This document shows positions 17,359 through 25,185 of a DNA stretch of 64,000 nucleotides, one piece after another. Origin of the DNA: Fredinandcohnia aciditolerans (lineage in GTDB: Bacteria > Bacillota > Bacilli > Bacillales > Bacillaceae_L). Each line of letters begins with the position of its first letter. Position 1 is the first letter of the stretch. The position numbers were made by a program, and so were the translations under genes. Under the pieces are notes generated by a model. It saw nothing but the letters and a program-made list of their open reading frames with translations, did no database searches and was not told the DNA's origin. Location of the stretch: contig QGHH01000022.1 of NCBI GenBank assembly GCA_003640645.1, forward strand, positions 1 through 64,000, given 5' to 3'.

Positions 17359-17473
17359 GGCGGTTGCCACAGATTTCAATGGAAAGTTTTCGAGCATAAG
17401 ATTAAAAAAGTACGCCACTTCCTGTGGCAACGTCTTTGTGACCTACCACGTGTGAGCTAAAAAATCTTGGCTC
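17359..17473. repeat. Double-hairpin intergenic repeat, copy 2
   Basis: Second copy of the element at 13326-13443, in the same orientation. The first hairpin is intact (GCCAC-ttcc-TGTGGC); the second arm is weaker (ACCTACCAC...GTGAGC). It lies between ptsH and a convergent gene. Confidence 0.8.
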
Positions 17474-17483
17474 AATATTTGAA

Positions 17484-17717
17484 TTACGCAGTTTCTTCAT
17501 CTTCATCCTTTGATAGAACTAATGCCCCATGACGAATTAAGTATTGAAAATGGGAAAGTGGGAAGACCCCTTTTTGCTTTGATTCAAGTTCAATTCGAAC
17601 TGAAGTATGATTTATCTCAACAACTTTTAACGTTTTTGCTTCACATAAATTCGGAATGAATTTTGAAGTGATACCAAATTCCATATTATTTACTAGTTCA
17701 AGGTTTTCTCTTGCCAA
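17484..17717 (-). CDS. Hypothetical protein, 77 residues
   Basis: A soluble protein with a central beta-rich region (FIPNLCEAKTLKVVEINHTS) and an acidic tail KDEDEETA. The start is TTG behind GAAGGTGGTG on the minus strand. It is divergent from yojF. I do not recognise the family and see no catalytic motif. Confidence 0.6.
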   Translation of the reverse strand: MARENLELVNNMEFGITSKFIPNLCEAKTLKVVEINHTSVRIELESKQKGVFPLSHFQYLIRHGALVLSKDEDEETA

Positions 17718-17894
17718 TTTTGTTCACCACCTTCTTCATATACGTAATATGTCCAATACGTAGAAAATCATACCATCTTTTCAAGGGATTGCTATTAATT
17801 TGATTTTGCAGTTCGCATTATTGGAATTTTATTGATAAAATCGTTAATATTTATATATGAATACATATTTATTTAGAGTTTGGAGGATTCACAT

Positions 17895-18239
17895 TTGAAA
17901 CCGATAAAAAAAGAAGACATTCAGGATATAATCAACCGTTTTGCCAATCAAAACGTTTATATTCACCTTGAAACTACAAATGGCGCTTATGCTGTGCATT
18001 CTGGTGCTAAAAAAACATCAGCGGGTGCATTTATTCGAAATGCCCTTGTTACGTATACAGAAGGAAAAATCGTTGGAAATGATCCATACCGTGTTGGCCT
18101 TAAGATGGATATTGGCTGGATTTATGCAGAAGGGTTAACAGATTGGGAGCTTGACGAAAAGGACCGTTTATTACTAGCAGGTCATGATGAGGAAGGGAAA
18201 CTCGCAGTTGCGCTGCAAATTAGCACAACCCCATTCTAG
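17895..18239 (+). CDS. yojF: YojF-family protein (DUF1806)
   Basis: A 114-residue protein containing VYIHLETTNGAYAVH and VGLKMDIGWIYAEGLTDWE, hallmarks of the YojF family. The start is TTG 17895, 8 bases after GGAGG. It lies 45 bp before bshB2, as yojF precedes yojG in B. subtilis, and probably shares its transcript. Biochemical role unknown; linkage suggests a connection to bacillithiol metabolism. Confidence 0.88.
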   Translation: MKPIKKEDIQDIINRFANQNVYIHLETTNGAYAVHSGAKKTSAGAFIRNALVTYTEGKIVGNDPYRVGLKMDIGWIYAEGLTDWELDEKDRLLLAGHDEEGKLAVALQISTTPF

Positions 18240-18284
18240 AGTTTTGGAACTTCAACGGCATATTTTAATAAAAGGAGTAGTAAA

Positions 18285-18950
18285 ATGGAGCGACATATTT
18301 TAATTGTATTACCACATCCAGATGATGAAGCATTTGGAGTATCAGGTTTAATTAGTTTAAATACACAAAAAGGGGTCCCTGTTACATATGCCTGTCTAAC
18401 CCTTGGGGAAATGGGCAGAAATTTAGGAAATCCGTTTTTTGCAACGAGAGAAACCCTGCCCGAGATTCGAAAAAAAGAGCTAAAAGAAGCTTGTAAAGCA
18501 TGTGGAATAAGCGATCTCCGCATGCTAGGATATCGTGATAAAACATTAGAATTTTTAGATTCAGAAAGAATCGCAGACACAATTGAGGAAATCATCAAGG
18601 AAGTAAATCCATCTCTTGTTATTACATTCTATCCTGGACATGGTGTCCATCCTGACCATGATGCGACAGGAGAAGCAACTATTCGTGCAGTTAAGCGTAT
18701 TCCGAAAGAAAATAGACCAACTGTTTACTGCAAAGCAATCACCCACGACCGTGTTGAAAAGATTGGAGAACATGATGTTGAGTTTGATGTCAGTGAAGTA
18801 TTAGACAAGAAGATTGCGACATTGAAAGCACATCGTTCCCAAACAGAAGGCTTGATGGGAAATCTGCTCCAAAAGATTGATGACAGTGATAATGAAATTA
18901 TTGAGTGGCTTCGAACAGAAGTATATTGGACATATAAGTTTGACGATTAA
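18285..18950 (+). CDS. bshB2: Bacillithiol biosynthesis deacetylase BshB2
   Basis: A 221-residue zinc deacetylase of the LmbE/PIG-L family. The metal and catalytic motif is PHPDDEAF near the N-terminus, with a second ligand in HPDHDATGE. BshB enzymes remove the acetyl group of GlcNAc-malate, the second step of bacillithiol synthesis. BshB2 also acts on bacillithiol conjugates. The ATG follows AAAGGAG. A terminator follows the stop. Confidence 0.93.
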   Translation: MERHILIVLPHPDDEAFGVSGLISLNTQKGVPVTYACLTLGEMGRNLGNPFFATRETLPEIRKKELKEACKACGISDLRMLGYRDKTLEFLDSERIADTIEEIIKEVNPSLVITFYPGHGVHPDHDATGEATIRAVKRIPKENRPTVYCKAITHDRVEKIGEHDVEFDVSEVLDKKIATLKAHRSQTEGLMGNLLQKIDDSDNEIIEWLRTEVYWTYKFDD

Positions 18951-18956
18951 GTACTT

Positions 18957-18981
18957 AGAGCCCAATTTTTGATGGGCTCTT
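18957..18981 (+). terminator. Intrinsic terminator after bshB2
   Basis: AGAGCCCA / TGGGCTCT stem around a T-rich loop; the tail is weak. Confidence 0.6.
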
Positions 18982-18999
18982 GGGTATAAAAGGAGCTAT

Positions 19000-19284
19000 A
19001 TGAAAATGGATCCTGTTAATTTTGATCAACTCTTAAAAGCATATCAGTCGCTTTGGATGAATCGTCGGCTATGGCAAAAGGACATGAGCAGTGAAGACAT
19101 TCTGCGTTCCACAATTCGAAGGGATATACTAGATGAATTGACCCATCCAAGACTTCGCAAAACTCCCTATGAAAAATTTTTTATGGCGAGCAGACGCATT
19201 TTCGACTCCAGTCTAACTATTGAAGAAAAGCTTCACCTGCAGCATGTATATCTTGAGGAAATGGAAAATGTGAAGAATTTGTAA
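19000..19284 (+). CDS. Hypothetical protein, 94 residues
   Basis: A helical, charged soluble protein (MKMDPVNFDQLLKAYQSLW... ending YLEEMENVKNL) with several Arg/Lys clusters. The ATG follows AAAGGAG by 6 bases. It lies 50 bp after bshB2, past a weak terminator, so partial cotranscription is possible. Family not recognised. Confidence 0.65.
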   Translation: MKMDPVNFDQLLKAYQSLWMNRRLWQKDMSSEDILRSTIRRDILDELTHPRLRKTPYEKFFMASRRIFDSSLTIEEKLHLQHVYLEEMENVKNL

Positions 19285-19321
19285 AAAACAAGAAAATATT
19301 TACAATTATTACTAATTTCTG

Positions 19322-19350
19322 TTGTACAACTCCTTAGTTTCCCTTATAAT
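19322..19350 (+). promoter_or_regulatory. Sigma-A promoter of small membrane protein
   Basis: TTGTAC (19322-19327), a 17-bp spacer and a perfect TATAAT (19345-19350), 65 bp before the start codon at 19416. Confidence 0.7.
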
Positions 19351-19415
19351 CTGTTGAGAATAAGAAAGACTTGTCAAAATATCTCAGCATGTCTAGATTT
19401 GAAAGGGGTATTTTT

Positions 19416-19601
19416 ATGGAGATGAATATGTATATGGAGATTTCAATCCTATTATTTTTGATTTTTGCATTTAGCTTCGCACATTCCATTTTTAAAGGAA
19501 CACATAAAAGAGTAGCCAAACTACTTAGTGGAACATTTATCAGTTTATGTTCGTTTGCCATTGTCTGGAGAGCTACAAGTCTGTGGTCTTATTTTCATTA
19601 A
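19416..19601 (+). CDS. Small two-helix membrane protein
   Basis: A 61-residue protein with two hydrophobic segments (ISILLFLIFAFSFAHSIF and AKLLSGTFISLCSFAIVW) joined by a short basic loop. The ATG follows GAAAGGGG; an upstream in-frame start at 19371 has no site. It has its own sigma-A promoter and terminator. Function unknown. Confidence 0.7.
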   Translation: MEMNMYMEISILLFLIFAFSFAHSIFKGTHKRVAKLLSGTFISLCSFAIVWRATSLWSYFH

Positions 19602-19614
19602 ATAGATATTGAAC

Positions 19615-19646
19615 AAAAAGAGCGAGTTGGTATTCGCTCTTTTGTC
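19615..19646. terminator. Bidirectional terminator
   Basis: AAAAGAGCGA / TTCGCTCTTTT stem-loop with A and T runs on both sides, between convergent small genes. Confidence 0.85.
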
Positions 19647-19773
19647 ATTGCTCTTCGTCTTCAAATATCGAATTAATTTTTTCAGGTGATACAATGTATA
19701 ACCCCATTTCCTCTTCTAGTTCTTCTATTGATTTATTTTGTACAGTCTCGTCTTTTGATGTAAAGTCTTCCAT
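19645..19773 (-). CDS. Tiny acidic protein, 42 residues
   Basis: The reading frame starts MEDFTSKDETVQNKS and ends FEDEEQ, with GAGGTGAG 5 bases before the ATG. About one third of residues are Asp or Glu, with no hydrophobic helix. It converges on the bidirectional terminator. No family recognised; the good ribosome site and terminator are the evidence that it is real. Confidence 0.6.
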   Translation of the reverse strand: MEDFTSKDETVQNKSIEELEEEMGLYIVSPEKINSIFEDEEQ

Positions 19774-19865
19774 TTTTCTCACCTCAAAACTAGTATGTCC
19801 ATTAATTGAATAGTTCCTACTCTGATAGAAAAACTAACTATATATGTAGGATAGGAGACGAAATC

Positions 19866-20696
19866 ATGAGATTTGGGAGTCATATTAGTATTAGGGAAGG
19901 GTATTTAGGGGCTGCCCAACATGCTAAAAAAATTGGAGCACAAGCCTTTCAATACTTTCCAAAAAATCCACGAAGCCTGTCAGTTAAAGAATATAATATT
20001 CATGATGCACAAGAATGTGCGAAATTTTGTAAAGAGCATGATATCCTAACCATTGCCCATACACCGTATCCAACCAATTTAGTTGCGGATGAAGGACAAA
20101 TTGACCTTGTTAAGAACTCGTTATTAAATGATTTAGAGATTGCAAATGAATGCGGATCGATTGGTGTAGTTGTTCATTTTGGTGTATTGAAAAACGCTTC
20201 AGACCCTCTCGAAGGCTATCAGCGGATGATTGGAACCATCAATGATGTTCTGTCGATGTGGGAGGGGGAAGCAATGCTTTTATTAGAAAATAATGCCGGT
20301 AAAAGTGGGCCAACTGGCACAATGCTTGAAGAGCTTGTCCAAGTAAGGCAGCTTACAGAGTATCCTGATAAGATTGGTTTTTGTTTAGATACTTGCCATG
20401 TATTCGCAAGCGGTGTTTGGGATGGAGACAATTGGGATGAGGTTGGAGCAAAAGGGACTGAACTCGGTTATTTTGAACATTTAAAAGCGGTTCATTTAAA
20501 CAATTCAGCATACCCAACCAGGTCTATGAAGGACCGACATGCCAATATCCCATATGGGGAGATAAAAGTAGAACAAATCAAAGAATTATTAACAAGTTCC
20601 GTGTTTGGTGATATTCCGTTTGTACTCGAAACCCCTCACGAGAATCACTTTTCCCATGAGAAAGAGATCAAGTTTTTGAATAAAATGATGAAGTAA
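19866..20696 (+). CDS. nfo: Endonuclease IV (Nfo-type AP endonuclease)
   Basis: A 276-residue TIM-barrel enzyme that cuts DNA 5' of abasic sites. Metal-binding segments are visible: HTPYPTNL, VVHFGV, the Glu in LLLENNAG, DTCHVFASG, and MKDRHANIP; a final Glu is in VLETPHE. The ATG follows ATAGGAGACG; the reading upstream to 19806 lacks a site. Somewhat shorter than B. subtilis YqfS (about 297), so it might be a second, paralogous enzyme. Confidence 0.9.
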   Translation: MRFGSHISIREGYLGAAQHAKKIGAQAFQYFPKNPRSLSVKEYNIHDAQECAKFCKEHDILTIAHTPYPTNLVADEGQIDLVKNSLLNDLEIANECGSIGVVVHFGVLKNASDPLEGYQRMIGTINDVLSMWEGEAMLLLENNAGKSGPTGTMLEELVQVRQLTEYPDKIGFCLDTCHVFASGVWDGDNWDEVGAKGTELGYFEHLKAVHLNNSAYPTRSMKDRHANIPYGEIKVEQIKELLTSSVFGDIPFVLETPHENHFSHEKEIKFLNKMMK

Positions 20697-20700
20697 TTGA

Positions 20701-20800
20701 CTAACAGCCATAAATGAAAAATATCGGCTATAAATTTACATTAACGGCCATAAAAATAAATGATTGACCATAAAATCAAAATAATGTCCATAAAGTTAAA
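20701..20800. repeat. 20-bp-period array, core CCATAAA
   Basis: Five units with cores at 20707, 20727, 20747, 20767 and 20787, exactly 20 bp apart (GCCATAAA, GCTATAAA, GCCATAAA, ACCATAAA, TCCATAAA). The spacers are AT-rich and differ. It sits directly after the nfo stop. Confidence 0.9.
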
Positions 20801-20821
20801 TTTAGAGGCAACTTTACACAC

Positions 20822-20850
20822 AAAAAACCAGCCCGCAAAAGGCTGGTTTA
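20822..20850 (-). terminator. Intrinsic terminator of the MATE gene
   Basis: AAACCAGCC / GGCTGGTTT stem; on the minus strand it is followed by six Ts. Confidence 0.8.
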
Positions 20851-20852
20851 CA

Positions 20853-22217
20853 TCATTTTTCACTCAAGTTTATCCGAGCTGCTCTTCTCTGTACAATGAC
20901 TAAACGACCGGATAATGTTACAGCACCGGCAGCTAATCCTACTATCAAGCCAATCCAATAACCGAACGCACCAAGCGTTGTAAATTTTGCCAAGACAAAT
21001 CCTACAGGCAAACCAATCACCCAATAAGAGATAAGTGTCATCACAAAAGTCGTGTTTACGTCCTTATATCCACGCAGTGCACCTTGGATTGGTGCCGCAA
21101 TGGCATCTGAAAGCTGAAAAAACATCGCATATAGTAAAAATTGAGTCGTTAACCCGATAACTGCGACATTTGTTGAGTACATTTTTGCAATCGGCTCTTG
21201 AAACAAAAGAATAATCATTGAACAAACAAGTGCCATAACAACAGCGATACAAATGCCAAGTATACTATATTGTTTTGCATCCTTAAATCGTTTCGCTCCG
21301 ACCTCAAAGCCGACAACGATTGTAAGTGCCATCGAAATACTTAAAGGAATCATGTAAAGCAAACTCGCAAAGTTTATTGCGACTTGGTGAGCAGCAATGG
21401 TAGTCGTATTAAATTCGCTCATTAGCAATGTAACTGCTGAGAAAATACTTGTTTCAAAAAAGATTGCAAACCCGATCGGCAACCCAAGTTTTAAGATTTC
21501 TCCCCAGCTTGAAAAGGATACTGAGTAAAGTTTCCGTAAAACACGATATTCAGTAAATGGCGGTCGGCTTAAAATAATCCAAATGGCTAAAAACACAATC
21601 AGCCAATAGGTAATCGCTGTGGCAAAACCTGCACCCGCACCGCCTAATTCAGGAAAACCAAACTTTCCAAAAATCAACAGATAATTAAACAATACATTAA
21701 TTGGTAACGAAGAAAGAGTAATAATCATCGTCACCCGTGTATGACCCAGTGCGTCAATAAATGATCTCAATACAGAATAAACAAAAAGAGGAACAATTCC
21801 AAATGAAAGGCCAATCAGATATTCCTTAGCTATTTCTCGTACTTCGGATTCAAGGTTCATAAAACCTAGAATTGGGTCAAGCACAAATCCACCAATTATA
21901 GTAACGACTATAGCGACGACAACAGAGATGTAAACACCTTGCATAACAGAATATGGAACCTTATTCTTTTGTCTTGCTCCAACATACTGAGCGATAATGG
22001 GTGTCATTGCTACTAATATCCCCGACAAGCCTGTGTATACCGGTACCCACAGACTTGAACCAATCGCAACCCCTGCAAGGTCGTTTGCTCCAGCGCGACC
22101 AGACATCATCGTATCCACAAAATTTATTAGATTAAGACCAATCTGTGTGGCCAAAATTGGAAAGAGGATATGGAAAAATAAGTTAGTTTTTTCTTTTAAA
22201 TTAAATGTTTGATGCAT
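20853..22217 (-). CDS. MATE-family multidrug efflux protein
   Basis: A 454-residue, 12-helix membrane transporter in two MatE halves. The first half has NFVDTMMSGR, a typical NorM-type motif, and the pseudo-repeat in the second half has LSDAIAAPIQGALRGYKD. MATE proteins export cationic drugs using Na+ or H+ gradients. The ATG follows AAAGGAAATC. It is divergent from nrnB. Substrates cannot be read from sequence. Confidence 0.93.
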   Translation of the reverse strand: MHQTFNLKEKTNLFFHILFPILATQIGLNLINFVDTMMSGRAGANDLAGVAIGSSLWVPVYTGLSGILVAMTPIIAQYVGARQKNKVPYSVMQGVYISVVVAIVVTIIGGFVLDPILGFMNLESEVREIAKEYLIGLSFGIVPLFVYSVLRSFIDALGHTRVTMIITLSSLPINVLFNYLLIFGKFGFPELGGAGAGFATAITYWLIVFLAIWIILSRPPFTEYRVLRKLYSVSFSSWGEILKLGLPIGFAIFFETSIFSAVTLLMSEFNTTTIAAHQVAINFASLLYMIPLSISMALTIVVGFEVGAKRFKDAKQYSILGICIAVVMALVCSMIILLFQEPIAKMYSTNVAVIGLTTQFLLYAMFFQLSDAIAAPIQGALRGYKDVNTTFVMTLISYWVIGLPVGFVLAKFTTLGAFGYWIGLIVGLAAGAVTLSGRLVIVQRRAARINLSEK

Positions 22218-22401
22218 AGATGATTTCCTTTTGCCTTCCTTAATGATTAAAGGATTATATCACAAAAATGACATAATGATAGGTAAAAATTATTCGAGTG
22301 ACAACCAATACTCGTCCTTTTTTCATTTTTAGTGTAAAGTAGTACATGTGTATGAAAATAGCAAATCTAATCGAAACTAGGAGTAAAAGGGGGAATCCGA
22401 C

Positions 22402-23640
22402 TTGATAAAGTTATTTTCAGATAGTGATTTAGACGGAGTAGGATGTGGACTTGTTGCCAAACTGGCATTTGGTGAAGAGGTTGATGTCTCCTATTGCTCT
22501 TACCGAAACTTAAACGAGCGTGTGGAAAAATATATTGAAAACCCAGAACACCATCAAGCAAAAGTATACATAACCGATCTTGCAGTGAACGATAAAAACG
22601 AAAAAGCTTTGGAAAAACGTCATAAGGCGGGTCACTACATACAAATGGTTGACCATCATAAAACAGCCATGCATTTTAATAAATATGACTGGGGATTTGT
22701 ACAGGCTGAATATGAGACAGGCAAGAAAACTTGTGCAACTTCACTCTACTATGAATTTCTTCTTGAAAAGAACCTCATCCAAAAACATAATGGCTTAGAG
22801 GAGTTTATTGAGCTTGTAAGATTATATGATACATGGGAATGGGAAACTGAAAATCGCGTAGAAGCGAAACGCTTAAATGATTTATTTTTTATTATTGGAA
22901 TTGAAGAGTTTGAAACGAAGATGCTAGAACGACTTCAGAATAATCGAGATACTTTCCAGTTAACAGAAGCGGAAGAATTTCTTTTAGATACTGAAGATAA
23001 GAAAATTGAGCGATATATTAACTCAAAAAATAGACAAATGGTGCAAACCTTCATTGAAGATTATTGTGTGGGAGTTGTTCATGCGGAACAGTACATTTCT
23101 GAACTTGGAAATGCACTCGGAAAGCTAAATCCTCATCTTGATTTAATTGCTATACTAAATGTTGGCACAAAAAAAATTGGACTTCGTACCATATATGATG
23201 AGGTCGATGTTTCTGAATTTGCGAAGCGATTCGGCGGCGGAGGGCATCCAAAAGCATCAGGATGCTCACTTGGCGATACAGCATTTGAACTTTTCGTCAA
23301 AAATACATTCCCATTATATGCAATTCGCCATGATGCACCTGAAAACCAACTCAATCACAAAGTGAATGATAATGGCACTCTGTTTGTAAATCGAAAAGGG
23401 GAAAAGTCCTTTATATTTAAAAAGGACGCTCGTTGGGTGATTCACCACGATAAAAAAACACTCGATGCAAAGTTTTCAACGTTTGAAGAAGCCGAGCGCT
23501 TTATAAAACGTCAATTTGCAAGTGGCTTAGCCTTCGATAATGAGCTTATTGCCTATATTGGTGATCATCTTAATAAGAAAGAGGATGCGATTAAAGCAAA
23601 CCTAGATGGCGCACTTGTAAGTCTAAAGAACCAATTTTAA
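22402..23640 (+). CDS. nrnB: Oligoribonuclease NrnB (DHH/DHHA1)
   Basis: A 412-residue DHH-family phosphoesterase: the N-terminal SDSDLDGVGCG motif, ITDLAV, the signature VDHHKTA, and the DHHA1 glycine motif FGGGGHPKASGC. B. subtilis NrnB (YngD) degrades short RNA oligomers 3' to 5' and shares the KIERYINSKNRQMVQTF region. The start is TTG 22402 or the preceding region behind AAAGGGGG. Monocistronic; the toxin-antitoxin locus lies just downstream. Confidence 0.9.
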   Translation: MIKLFSDSDLDGVGCGLVAKLAFGEEVDVSYCSYRNLNERVEKYIENPEHHQAKVYITDLAVNDKNEKALEKRHKAGHYIQMVDHHKTAMHFNKYDWGFVQAEYETGKKTCATSLYYEFLLEKNLIQKHNGLEEFIELVRLYDTWEWETENRVEAKRLNDLFFIIGIEEFETKMLERLQNNRDTFQLTEAEEFLLDTEDKKIERYINSKNRQMVQTFIEDYCVGVVHAEQYISELGNALGKLNPHLDLIAILNVGTKKIGLRTIYDEVDVSEFAKRFGGGGHPKASGCSLGDTAFELFVKNTFPLYAIRHDAPENQLNHKVNDNGTLFVNRKGEKSFIFKKDARWVIHHDKKTLDAKFSTFEEAERFIKRQFASGLAFDNELIAYIGDHLNKKEDAIKANLDGALVSLKNQF

Positions 23641-23745
23641 ATGAAACATGTGTTCGTATGGTAAAATGTGTTATAATGAATAAGCAATAGTTTGTCCAAT
23701 AAGGGTGGTCGGCTAAGCTCCCAAATGAAAGGGGGTGATGCCTAT

Positions 23746-23832
23746 ATGACGATATATGAGAGCCTTGTGTTAATGCTTTCGTTCGCGTCGCTTGTTGTTG
23801 CAATTTTATCTTTTGACAACAATAAAAAATAG
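23746..23832 (+). CDS. Small holin-like toxin of a type I toxin-antitoxin pair
   Basis: A 28-residue peptide: a polar start MTIYESL, a hydrophobic helix (VLMLSFASLVVAILSF) and a polar tail DNNKK. This is the pattern of the putative holin-like toxin family of Firmicutes. GGGGGTGATG precedes the ATG. The mRNA probably starts near the TATAAT at 23672. It converges with an antisense RNA across a shared terminator, the arrangement of Fst- or TxpA-like systems. Toxicity would come from membrane insertion; this is an inference from the family. Confidence 0.8.
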   Translation: MTIYESLVLMLSFASLVVAILSFDNNKK

Positions 23833-23873
23833 ACCTCCCTTTTTCCGCTAAAAATCGGGTGAGGTCTATTTTA
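23829..23873. terminator. Bidirectional terminator of toxin mRNA and antisense RNA
   Basis: AATAGACCTC / GAGGTCTATT stem with T-rich runs on both strands. It overlaps the toxin stop codon. Confidence 0.8.
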
Positions 23874-23962
23874 TCTTAGGCTGATCCTCTTAGTGGGACC
23901 ATTCTATTGCTAGGCCGTAGATGCTCGCAACATCTGCGGTCTATTTGTATTTTACGAGTATT
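23829..23962 (-). ncRNA. Predicted antisense RNA antitoxin
   Basis: About 130 nt. A minus-strand promoter, GTGACA-N18-TATTAT (plus positions 23994-23999 and 23970-23975), would start it near 23960. A hairpin CCGCAGATG / CATCTACGG lies near its 5' end (plus 23915-23939). It ends at the shared terminator, overlapping the 3' end of the toxin mRNA. The boundaries are predicted. Confidence 0.6.
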
Positions 23963-23969
23963 TAATATT

Positions 23970-23999
23970 ATAATACCATATCTTAATAAAAAATGTCAC
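23970..23999 (-). promoter_or_regulatory. Promoter of the predicted antisense RNA
   Basis: On the minus strand: GTGACA, 18 bp, TATTAT; a TATAAT overlaps 3 bp further downstream. Confidence 0.6.
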
Positions 24000-24075
24000 A
24001 AATACTTGAATTTCAAGGTGTATTCATTGCTCTCACGTACAAACTTCGGTAAAATACGTGGGGATATAAAAGGTT

Positions 24076-24251
24076 GTTCAAAAAGTCCGGTGAAAAATGA
24101 CACGACGAATTTCTGAGTTGGCTTGTTTTTTAGTTCCTCACGTATTATCTATATACGTTCTGGTACTCTGGAGTTCGCACCGCCTTGCAATTTCTATGCA
24201 CAGGAAGTGGCGTCCTTGTCGACGTGGTCCTTTTCATCCTCCTTTTTGAAC
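24076..24251. repeat. MITE-like intergenic repeat, copy 2, with internal insertion
   Basis: A 176-bp element with ends GTTCAAAAAGTCC and CCTTTTTGAAC. It matches 12148-12288 but carries about 35 extra bases near 24200-24230, including CACAGGAAGTGGCG. That is the reverse complement of the hairpin core of the double-hairpin repeat at 17359-17473. It lies 40 bp before yojN. Confidence 0.85.
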
Positions 24252-24290
24252 TCACATTATAAACATATGTATGAGAGGATTTGATACTTC

Positions 24291-25175
24291 ATGACGATTC
24301 AGCTAGAAGAATTGAAGTTACCGATAGAATTACAAACTGAGATTTCAAATAGAAAGAATAAAGGTTCTGATGATGAACTATTAATCGGAAAAGGTGGTTA
24401 TACACCTTCAGATATCAATATTATTCGAGATGCGATTATTGCACTAAGCATCGGTAAAAATGTGCTTCTAAAAGGCCCAACTGGTTCAGGAAAAACAAAG
24501 CTTGCTGAAACCATTTCTCAGTTATTCCAACAGCCTATGTACAGTATAAACTGCTCAGTCGACCTAGATGCAGAAGCCTTACTTGGCTACAAAACCATTC
24601 AAGAGCATGATGGAAAAATGAAAATTGAATTTGTTTCTGGACCTGTAATCAATGCAATGAAGAAAGGCTATTTACTCTATATCGATGAAATCAATATGGC
24701 AAAACCAGAAACATTGCCAATATTAAACGGTGTCCTTGACTATCGTAAAATGATCACTAATCCGTTTACTGCTGAAGTAGTACGTGCAGAGAATGGCTTC
24801 GGGGTCATTGCCGCAATTAACGAGGGCTATGTGGGAACCGTACCTTTAAATGAGGCATTGAAAAACCGCTTTGTCGTATTTGAGGTACCCTATATTCAAG
24901 GAGAAACCCTTAAAGAAGTTCTTCAAACTCAAACCGCATTGAAGGATGAAAATGTAATCAATAAATTTGTATCCTTGTCTGCTGATTTAATTACACAGGT
25001 TCGAGGTGGTATGCTTTCTGAAGAAGCGGCATCCATTCGGGCATTGATTGATACTTGTGATTTAGCCATGTATATGCCAGCATTACGCGCTATTGAACGT
25101 GGTATCATTGAAAAATTAGAGGATGAACGTGAGAAAGCAGCCGTTAAAAATATAGCAGAAACTCTGTTTGAGTGA
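24291..25175 (+). CDS. yojN: MoxR-type AAA+ ATPase, YojN-like
   Basis: A 294-residue AAA+ ATPase of the MoxR/NorQ group: Walker A GPTGSGKT, Walker [11 protein letters not shown], sensor region [11 protein letters not shown], and arginine finger in EALKNRF. Such ATPases act with a VWA-domain partner to remodel or insert metal into target proteins. The next gene encodes that partner and starts 10 bp downstream, as in yojN-yojO of B. subtilis. The client protein is unknown; older nitric-oxide-reductase names are by homology to NorQ/NorD only. Confidence 0.9.
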   Translation: MTIQLEELKLPIELQTEISNRKNKGSDDELLIGKGGYTPSDINIIRDAIIALSIGKNVLLKGPTGSGKTKLAETISQLFQQPMYSINCSVDLDAEALLGYKTIQEHDGKMKIEFVSGPVINAMKKGYLLYIDEINMAKPETLPILNGVLDYRKMITNPFTAEVVRAENGFGVIAAINEGYVGTVPLNEALKNRFVVFEVPYIQGETLKEVLQTQTALKDENVINKFVSLSADLITQVRGGMLSEEAASIRALIDTCDLAMYMPALRAIERGIIEKLEDEREKAAVKNIAETLFE

Positions 25176-25185
25176 GGTTTTTACA

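Noticed and set aside
23907-24116. 69-residue plus-strand frame
   Set aside because: It lies in the antisense-RNA promoter region and continues into a repeat; no ribosome site.
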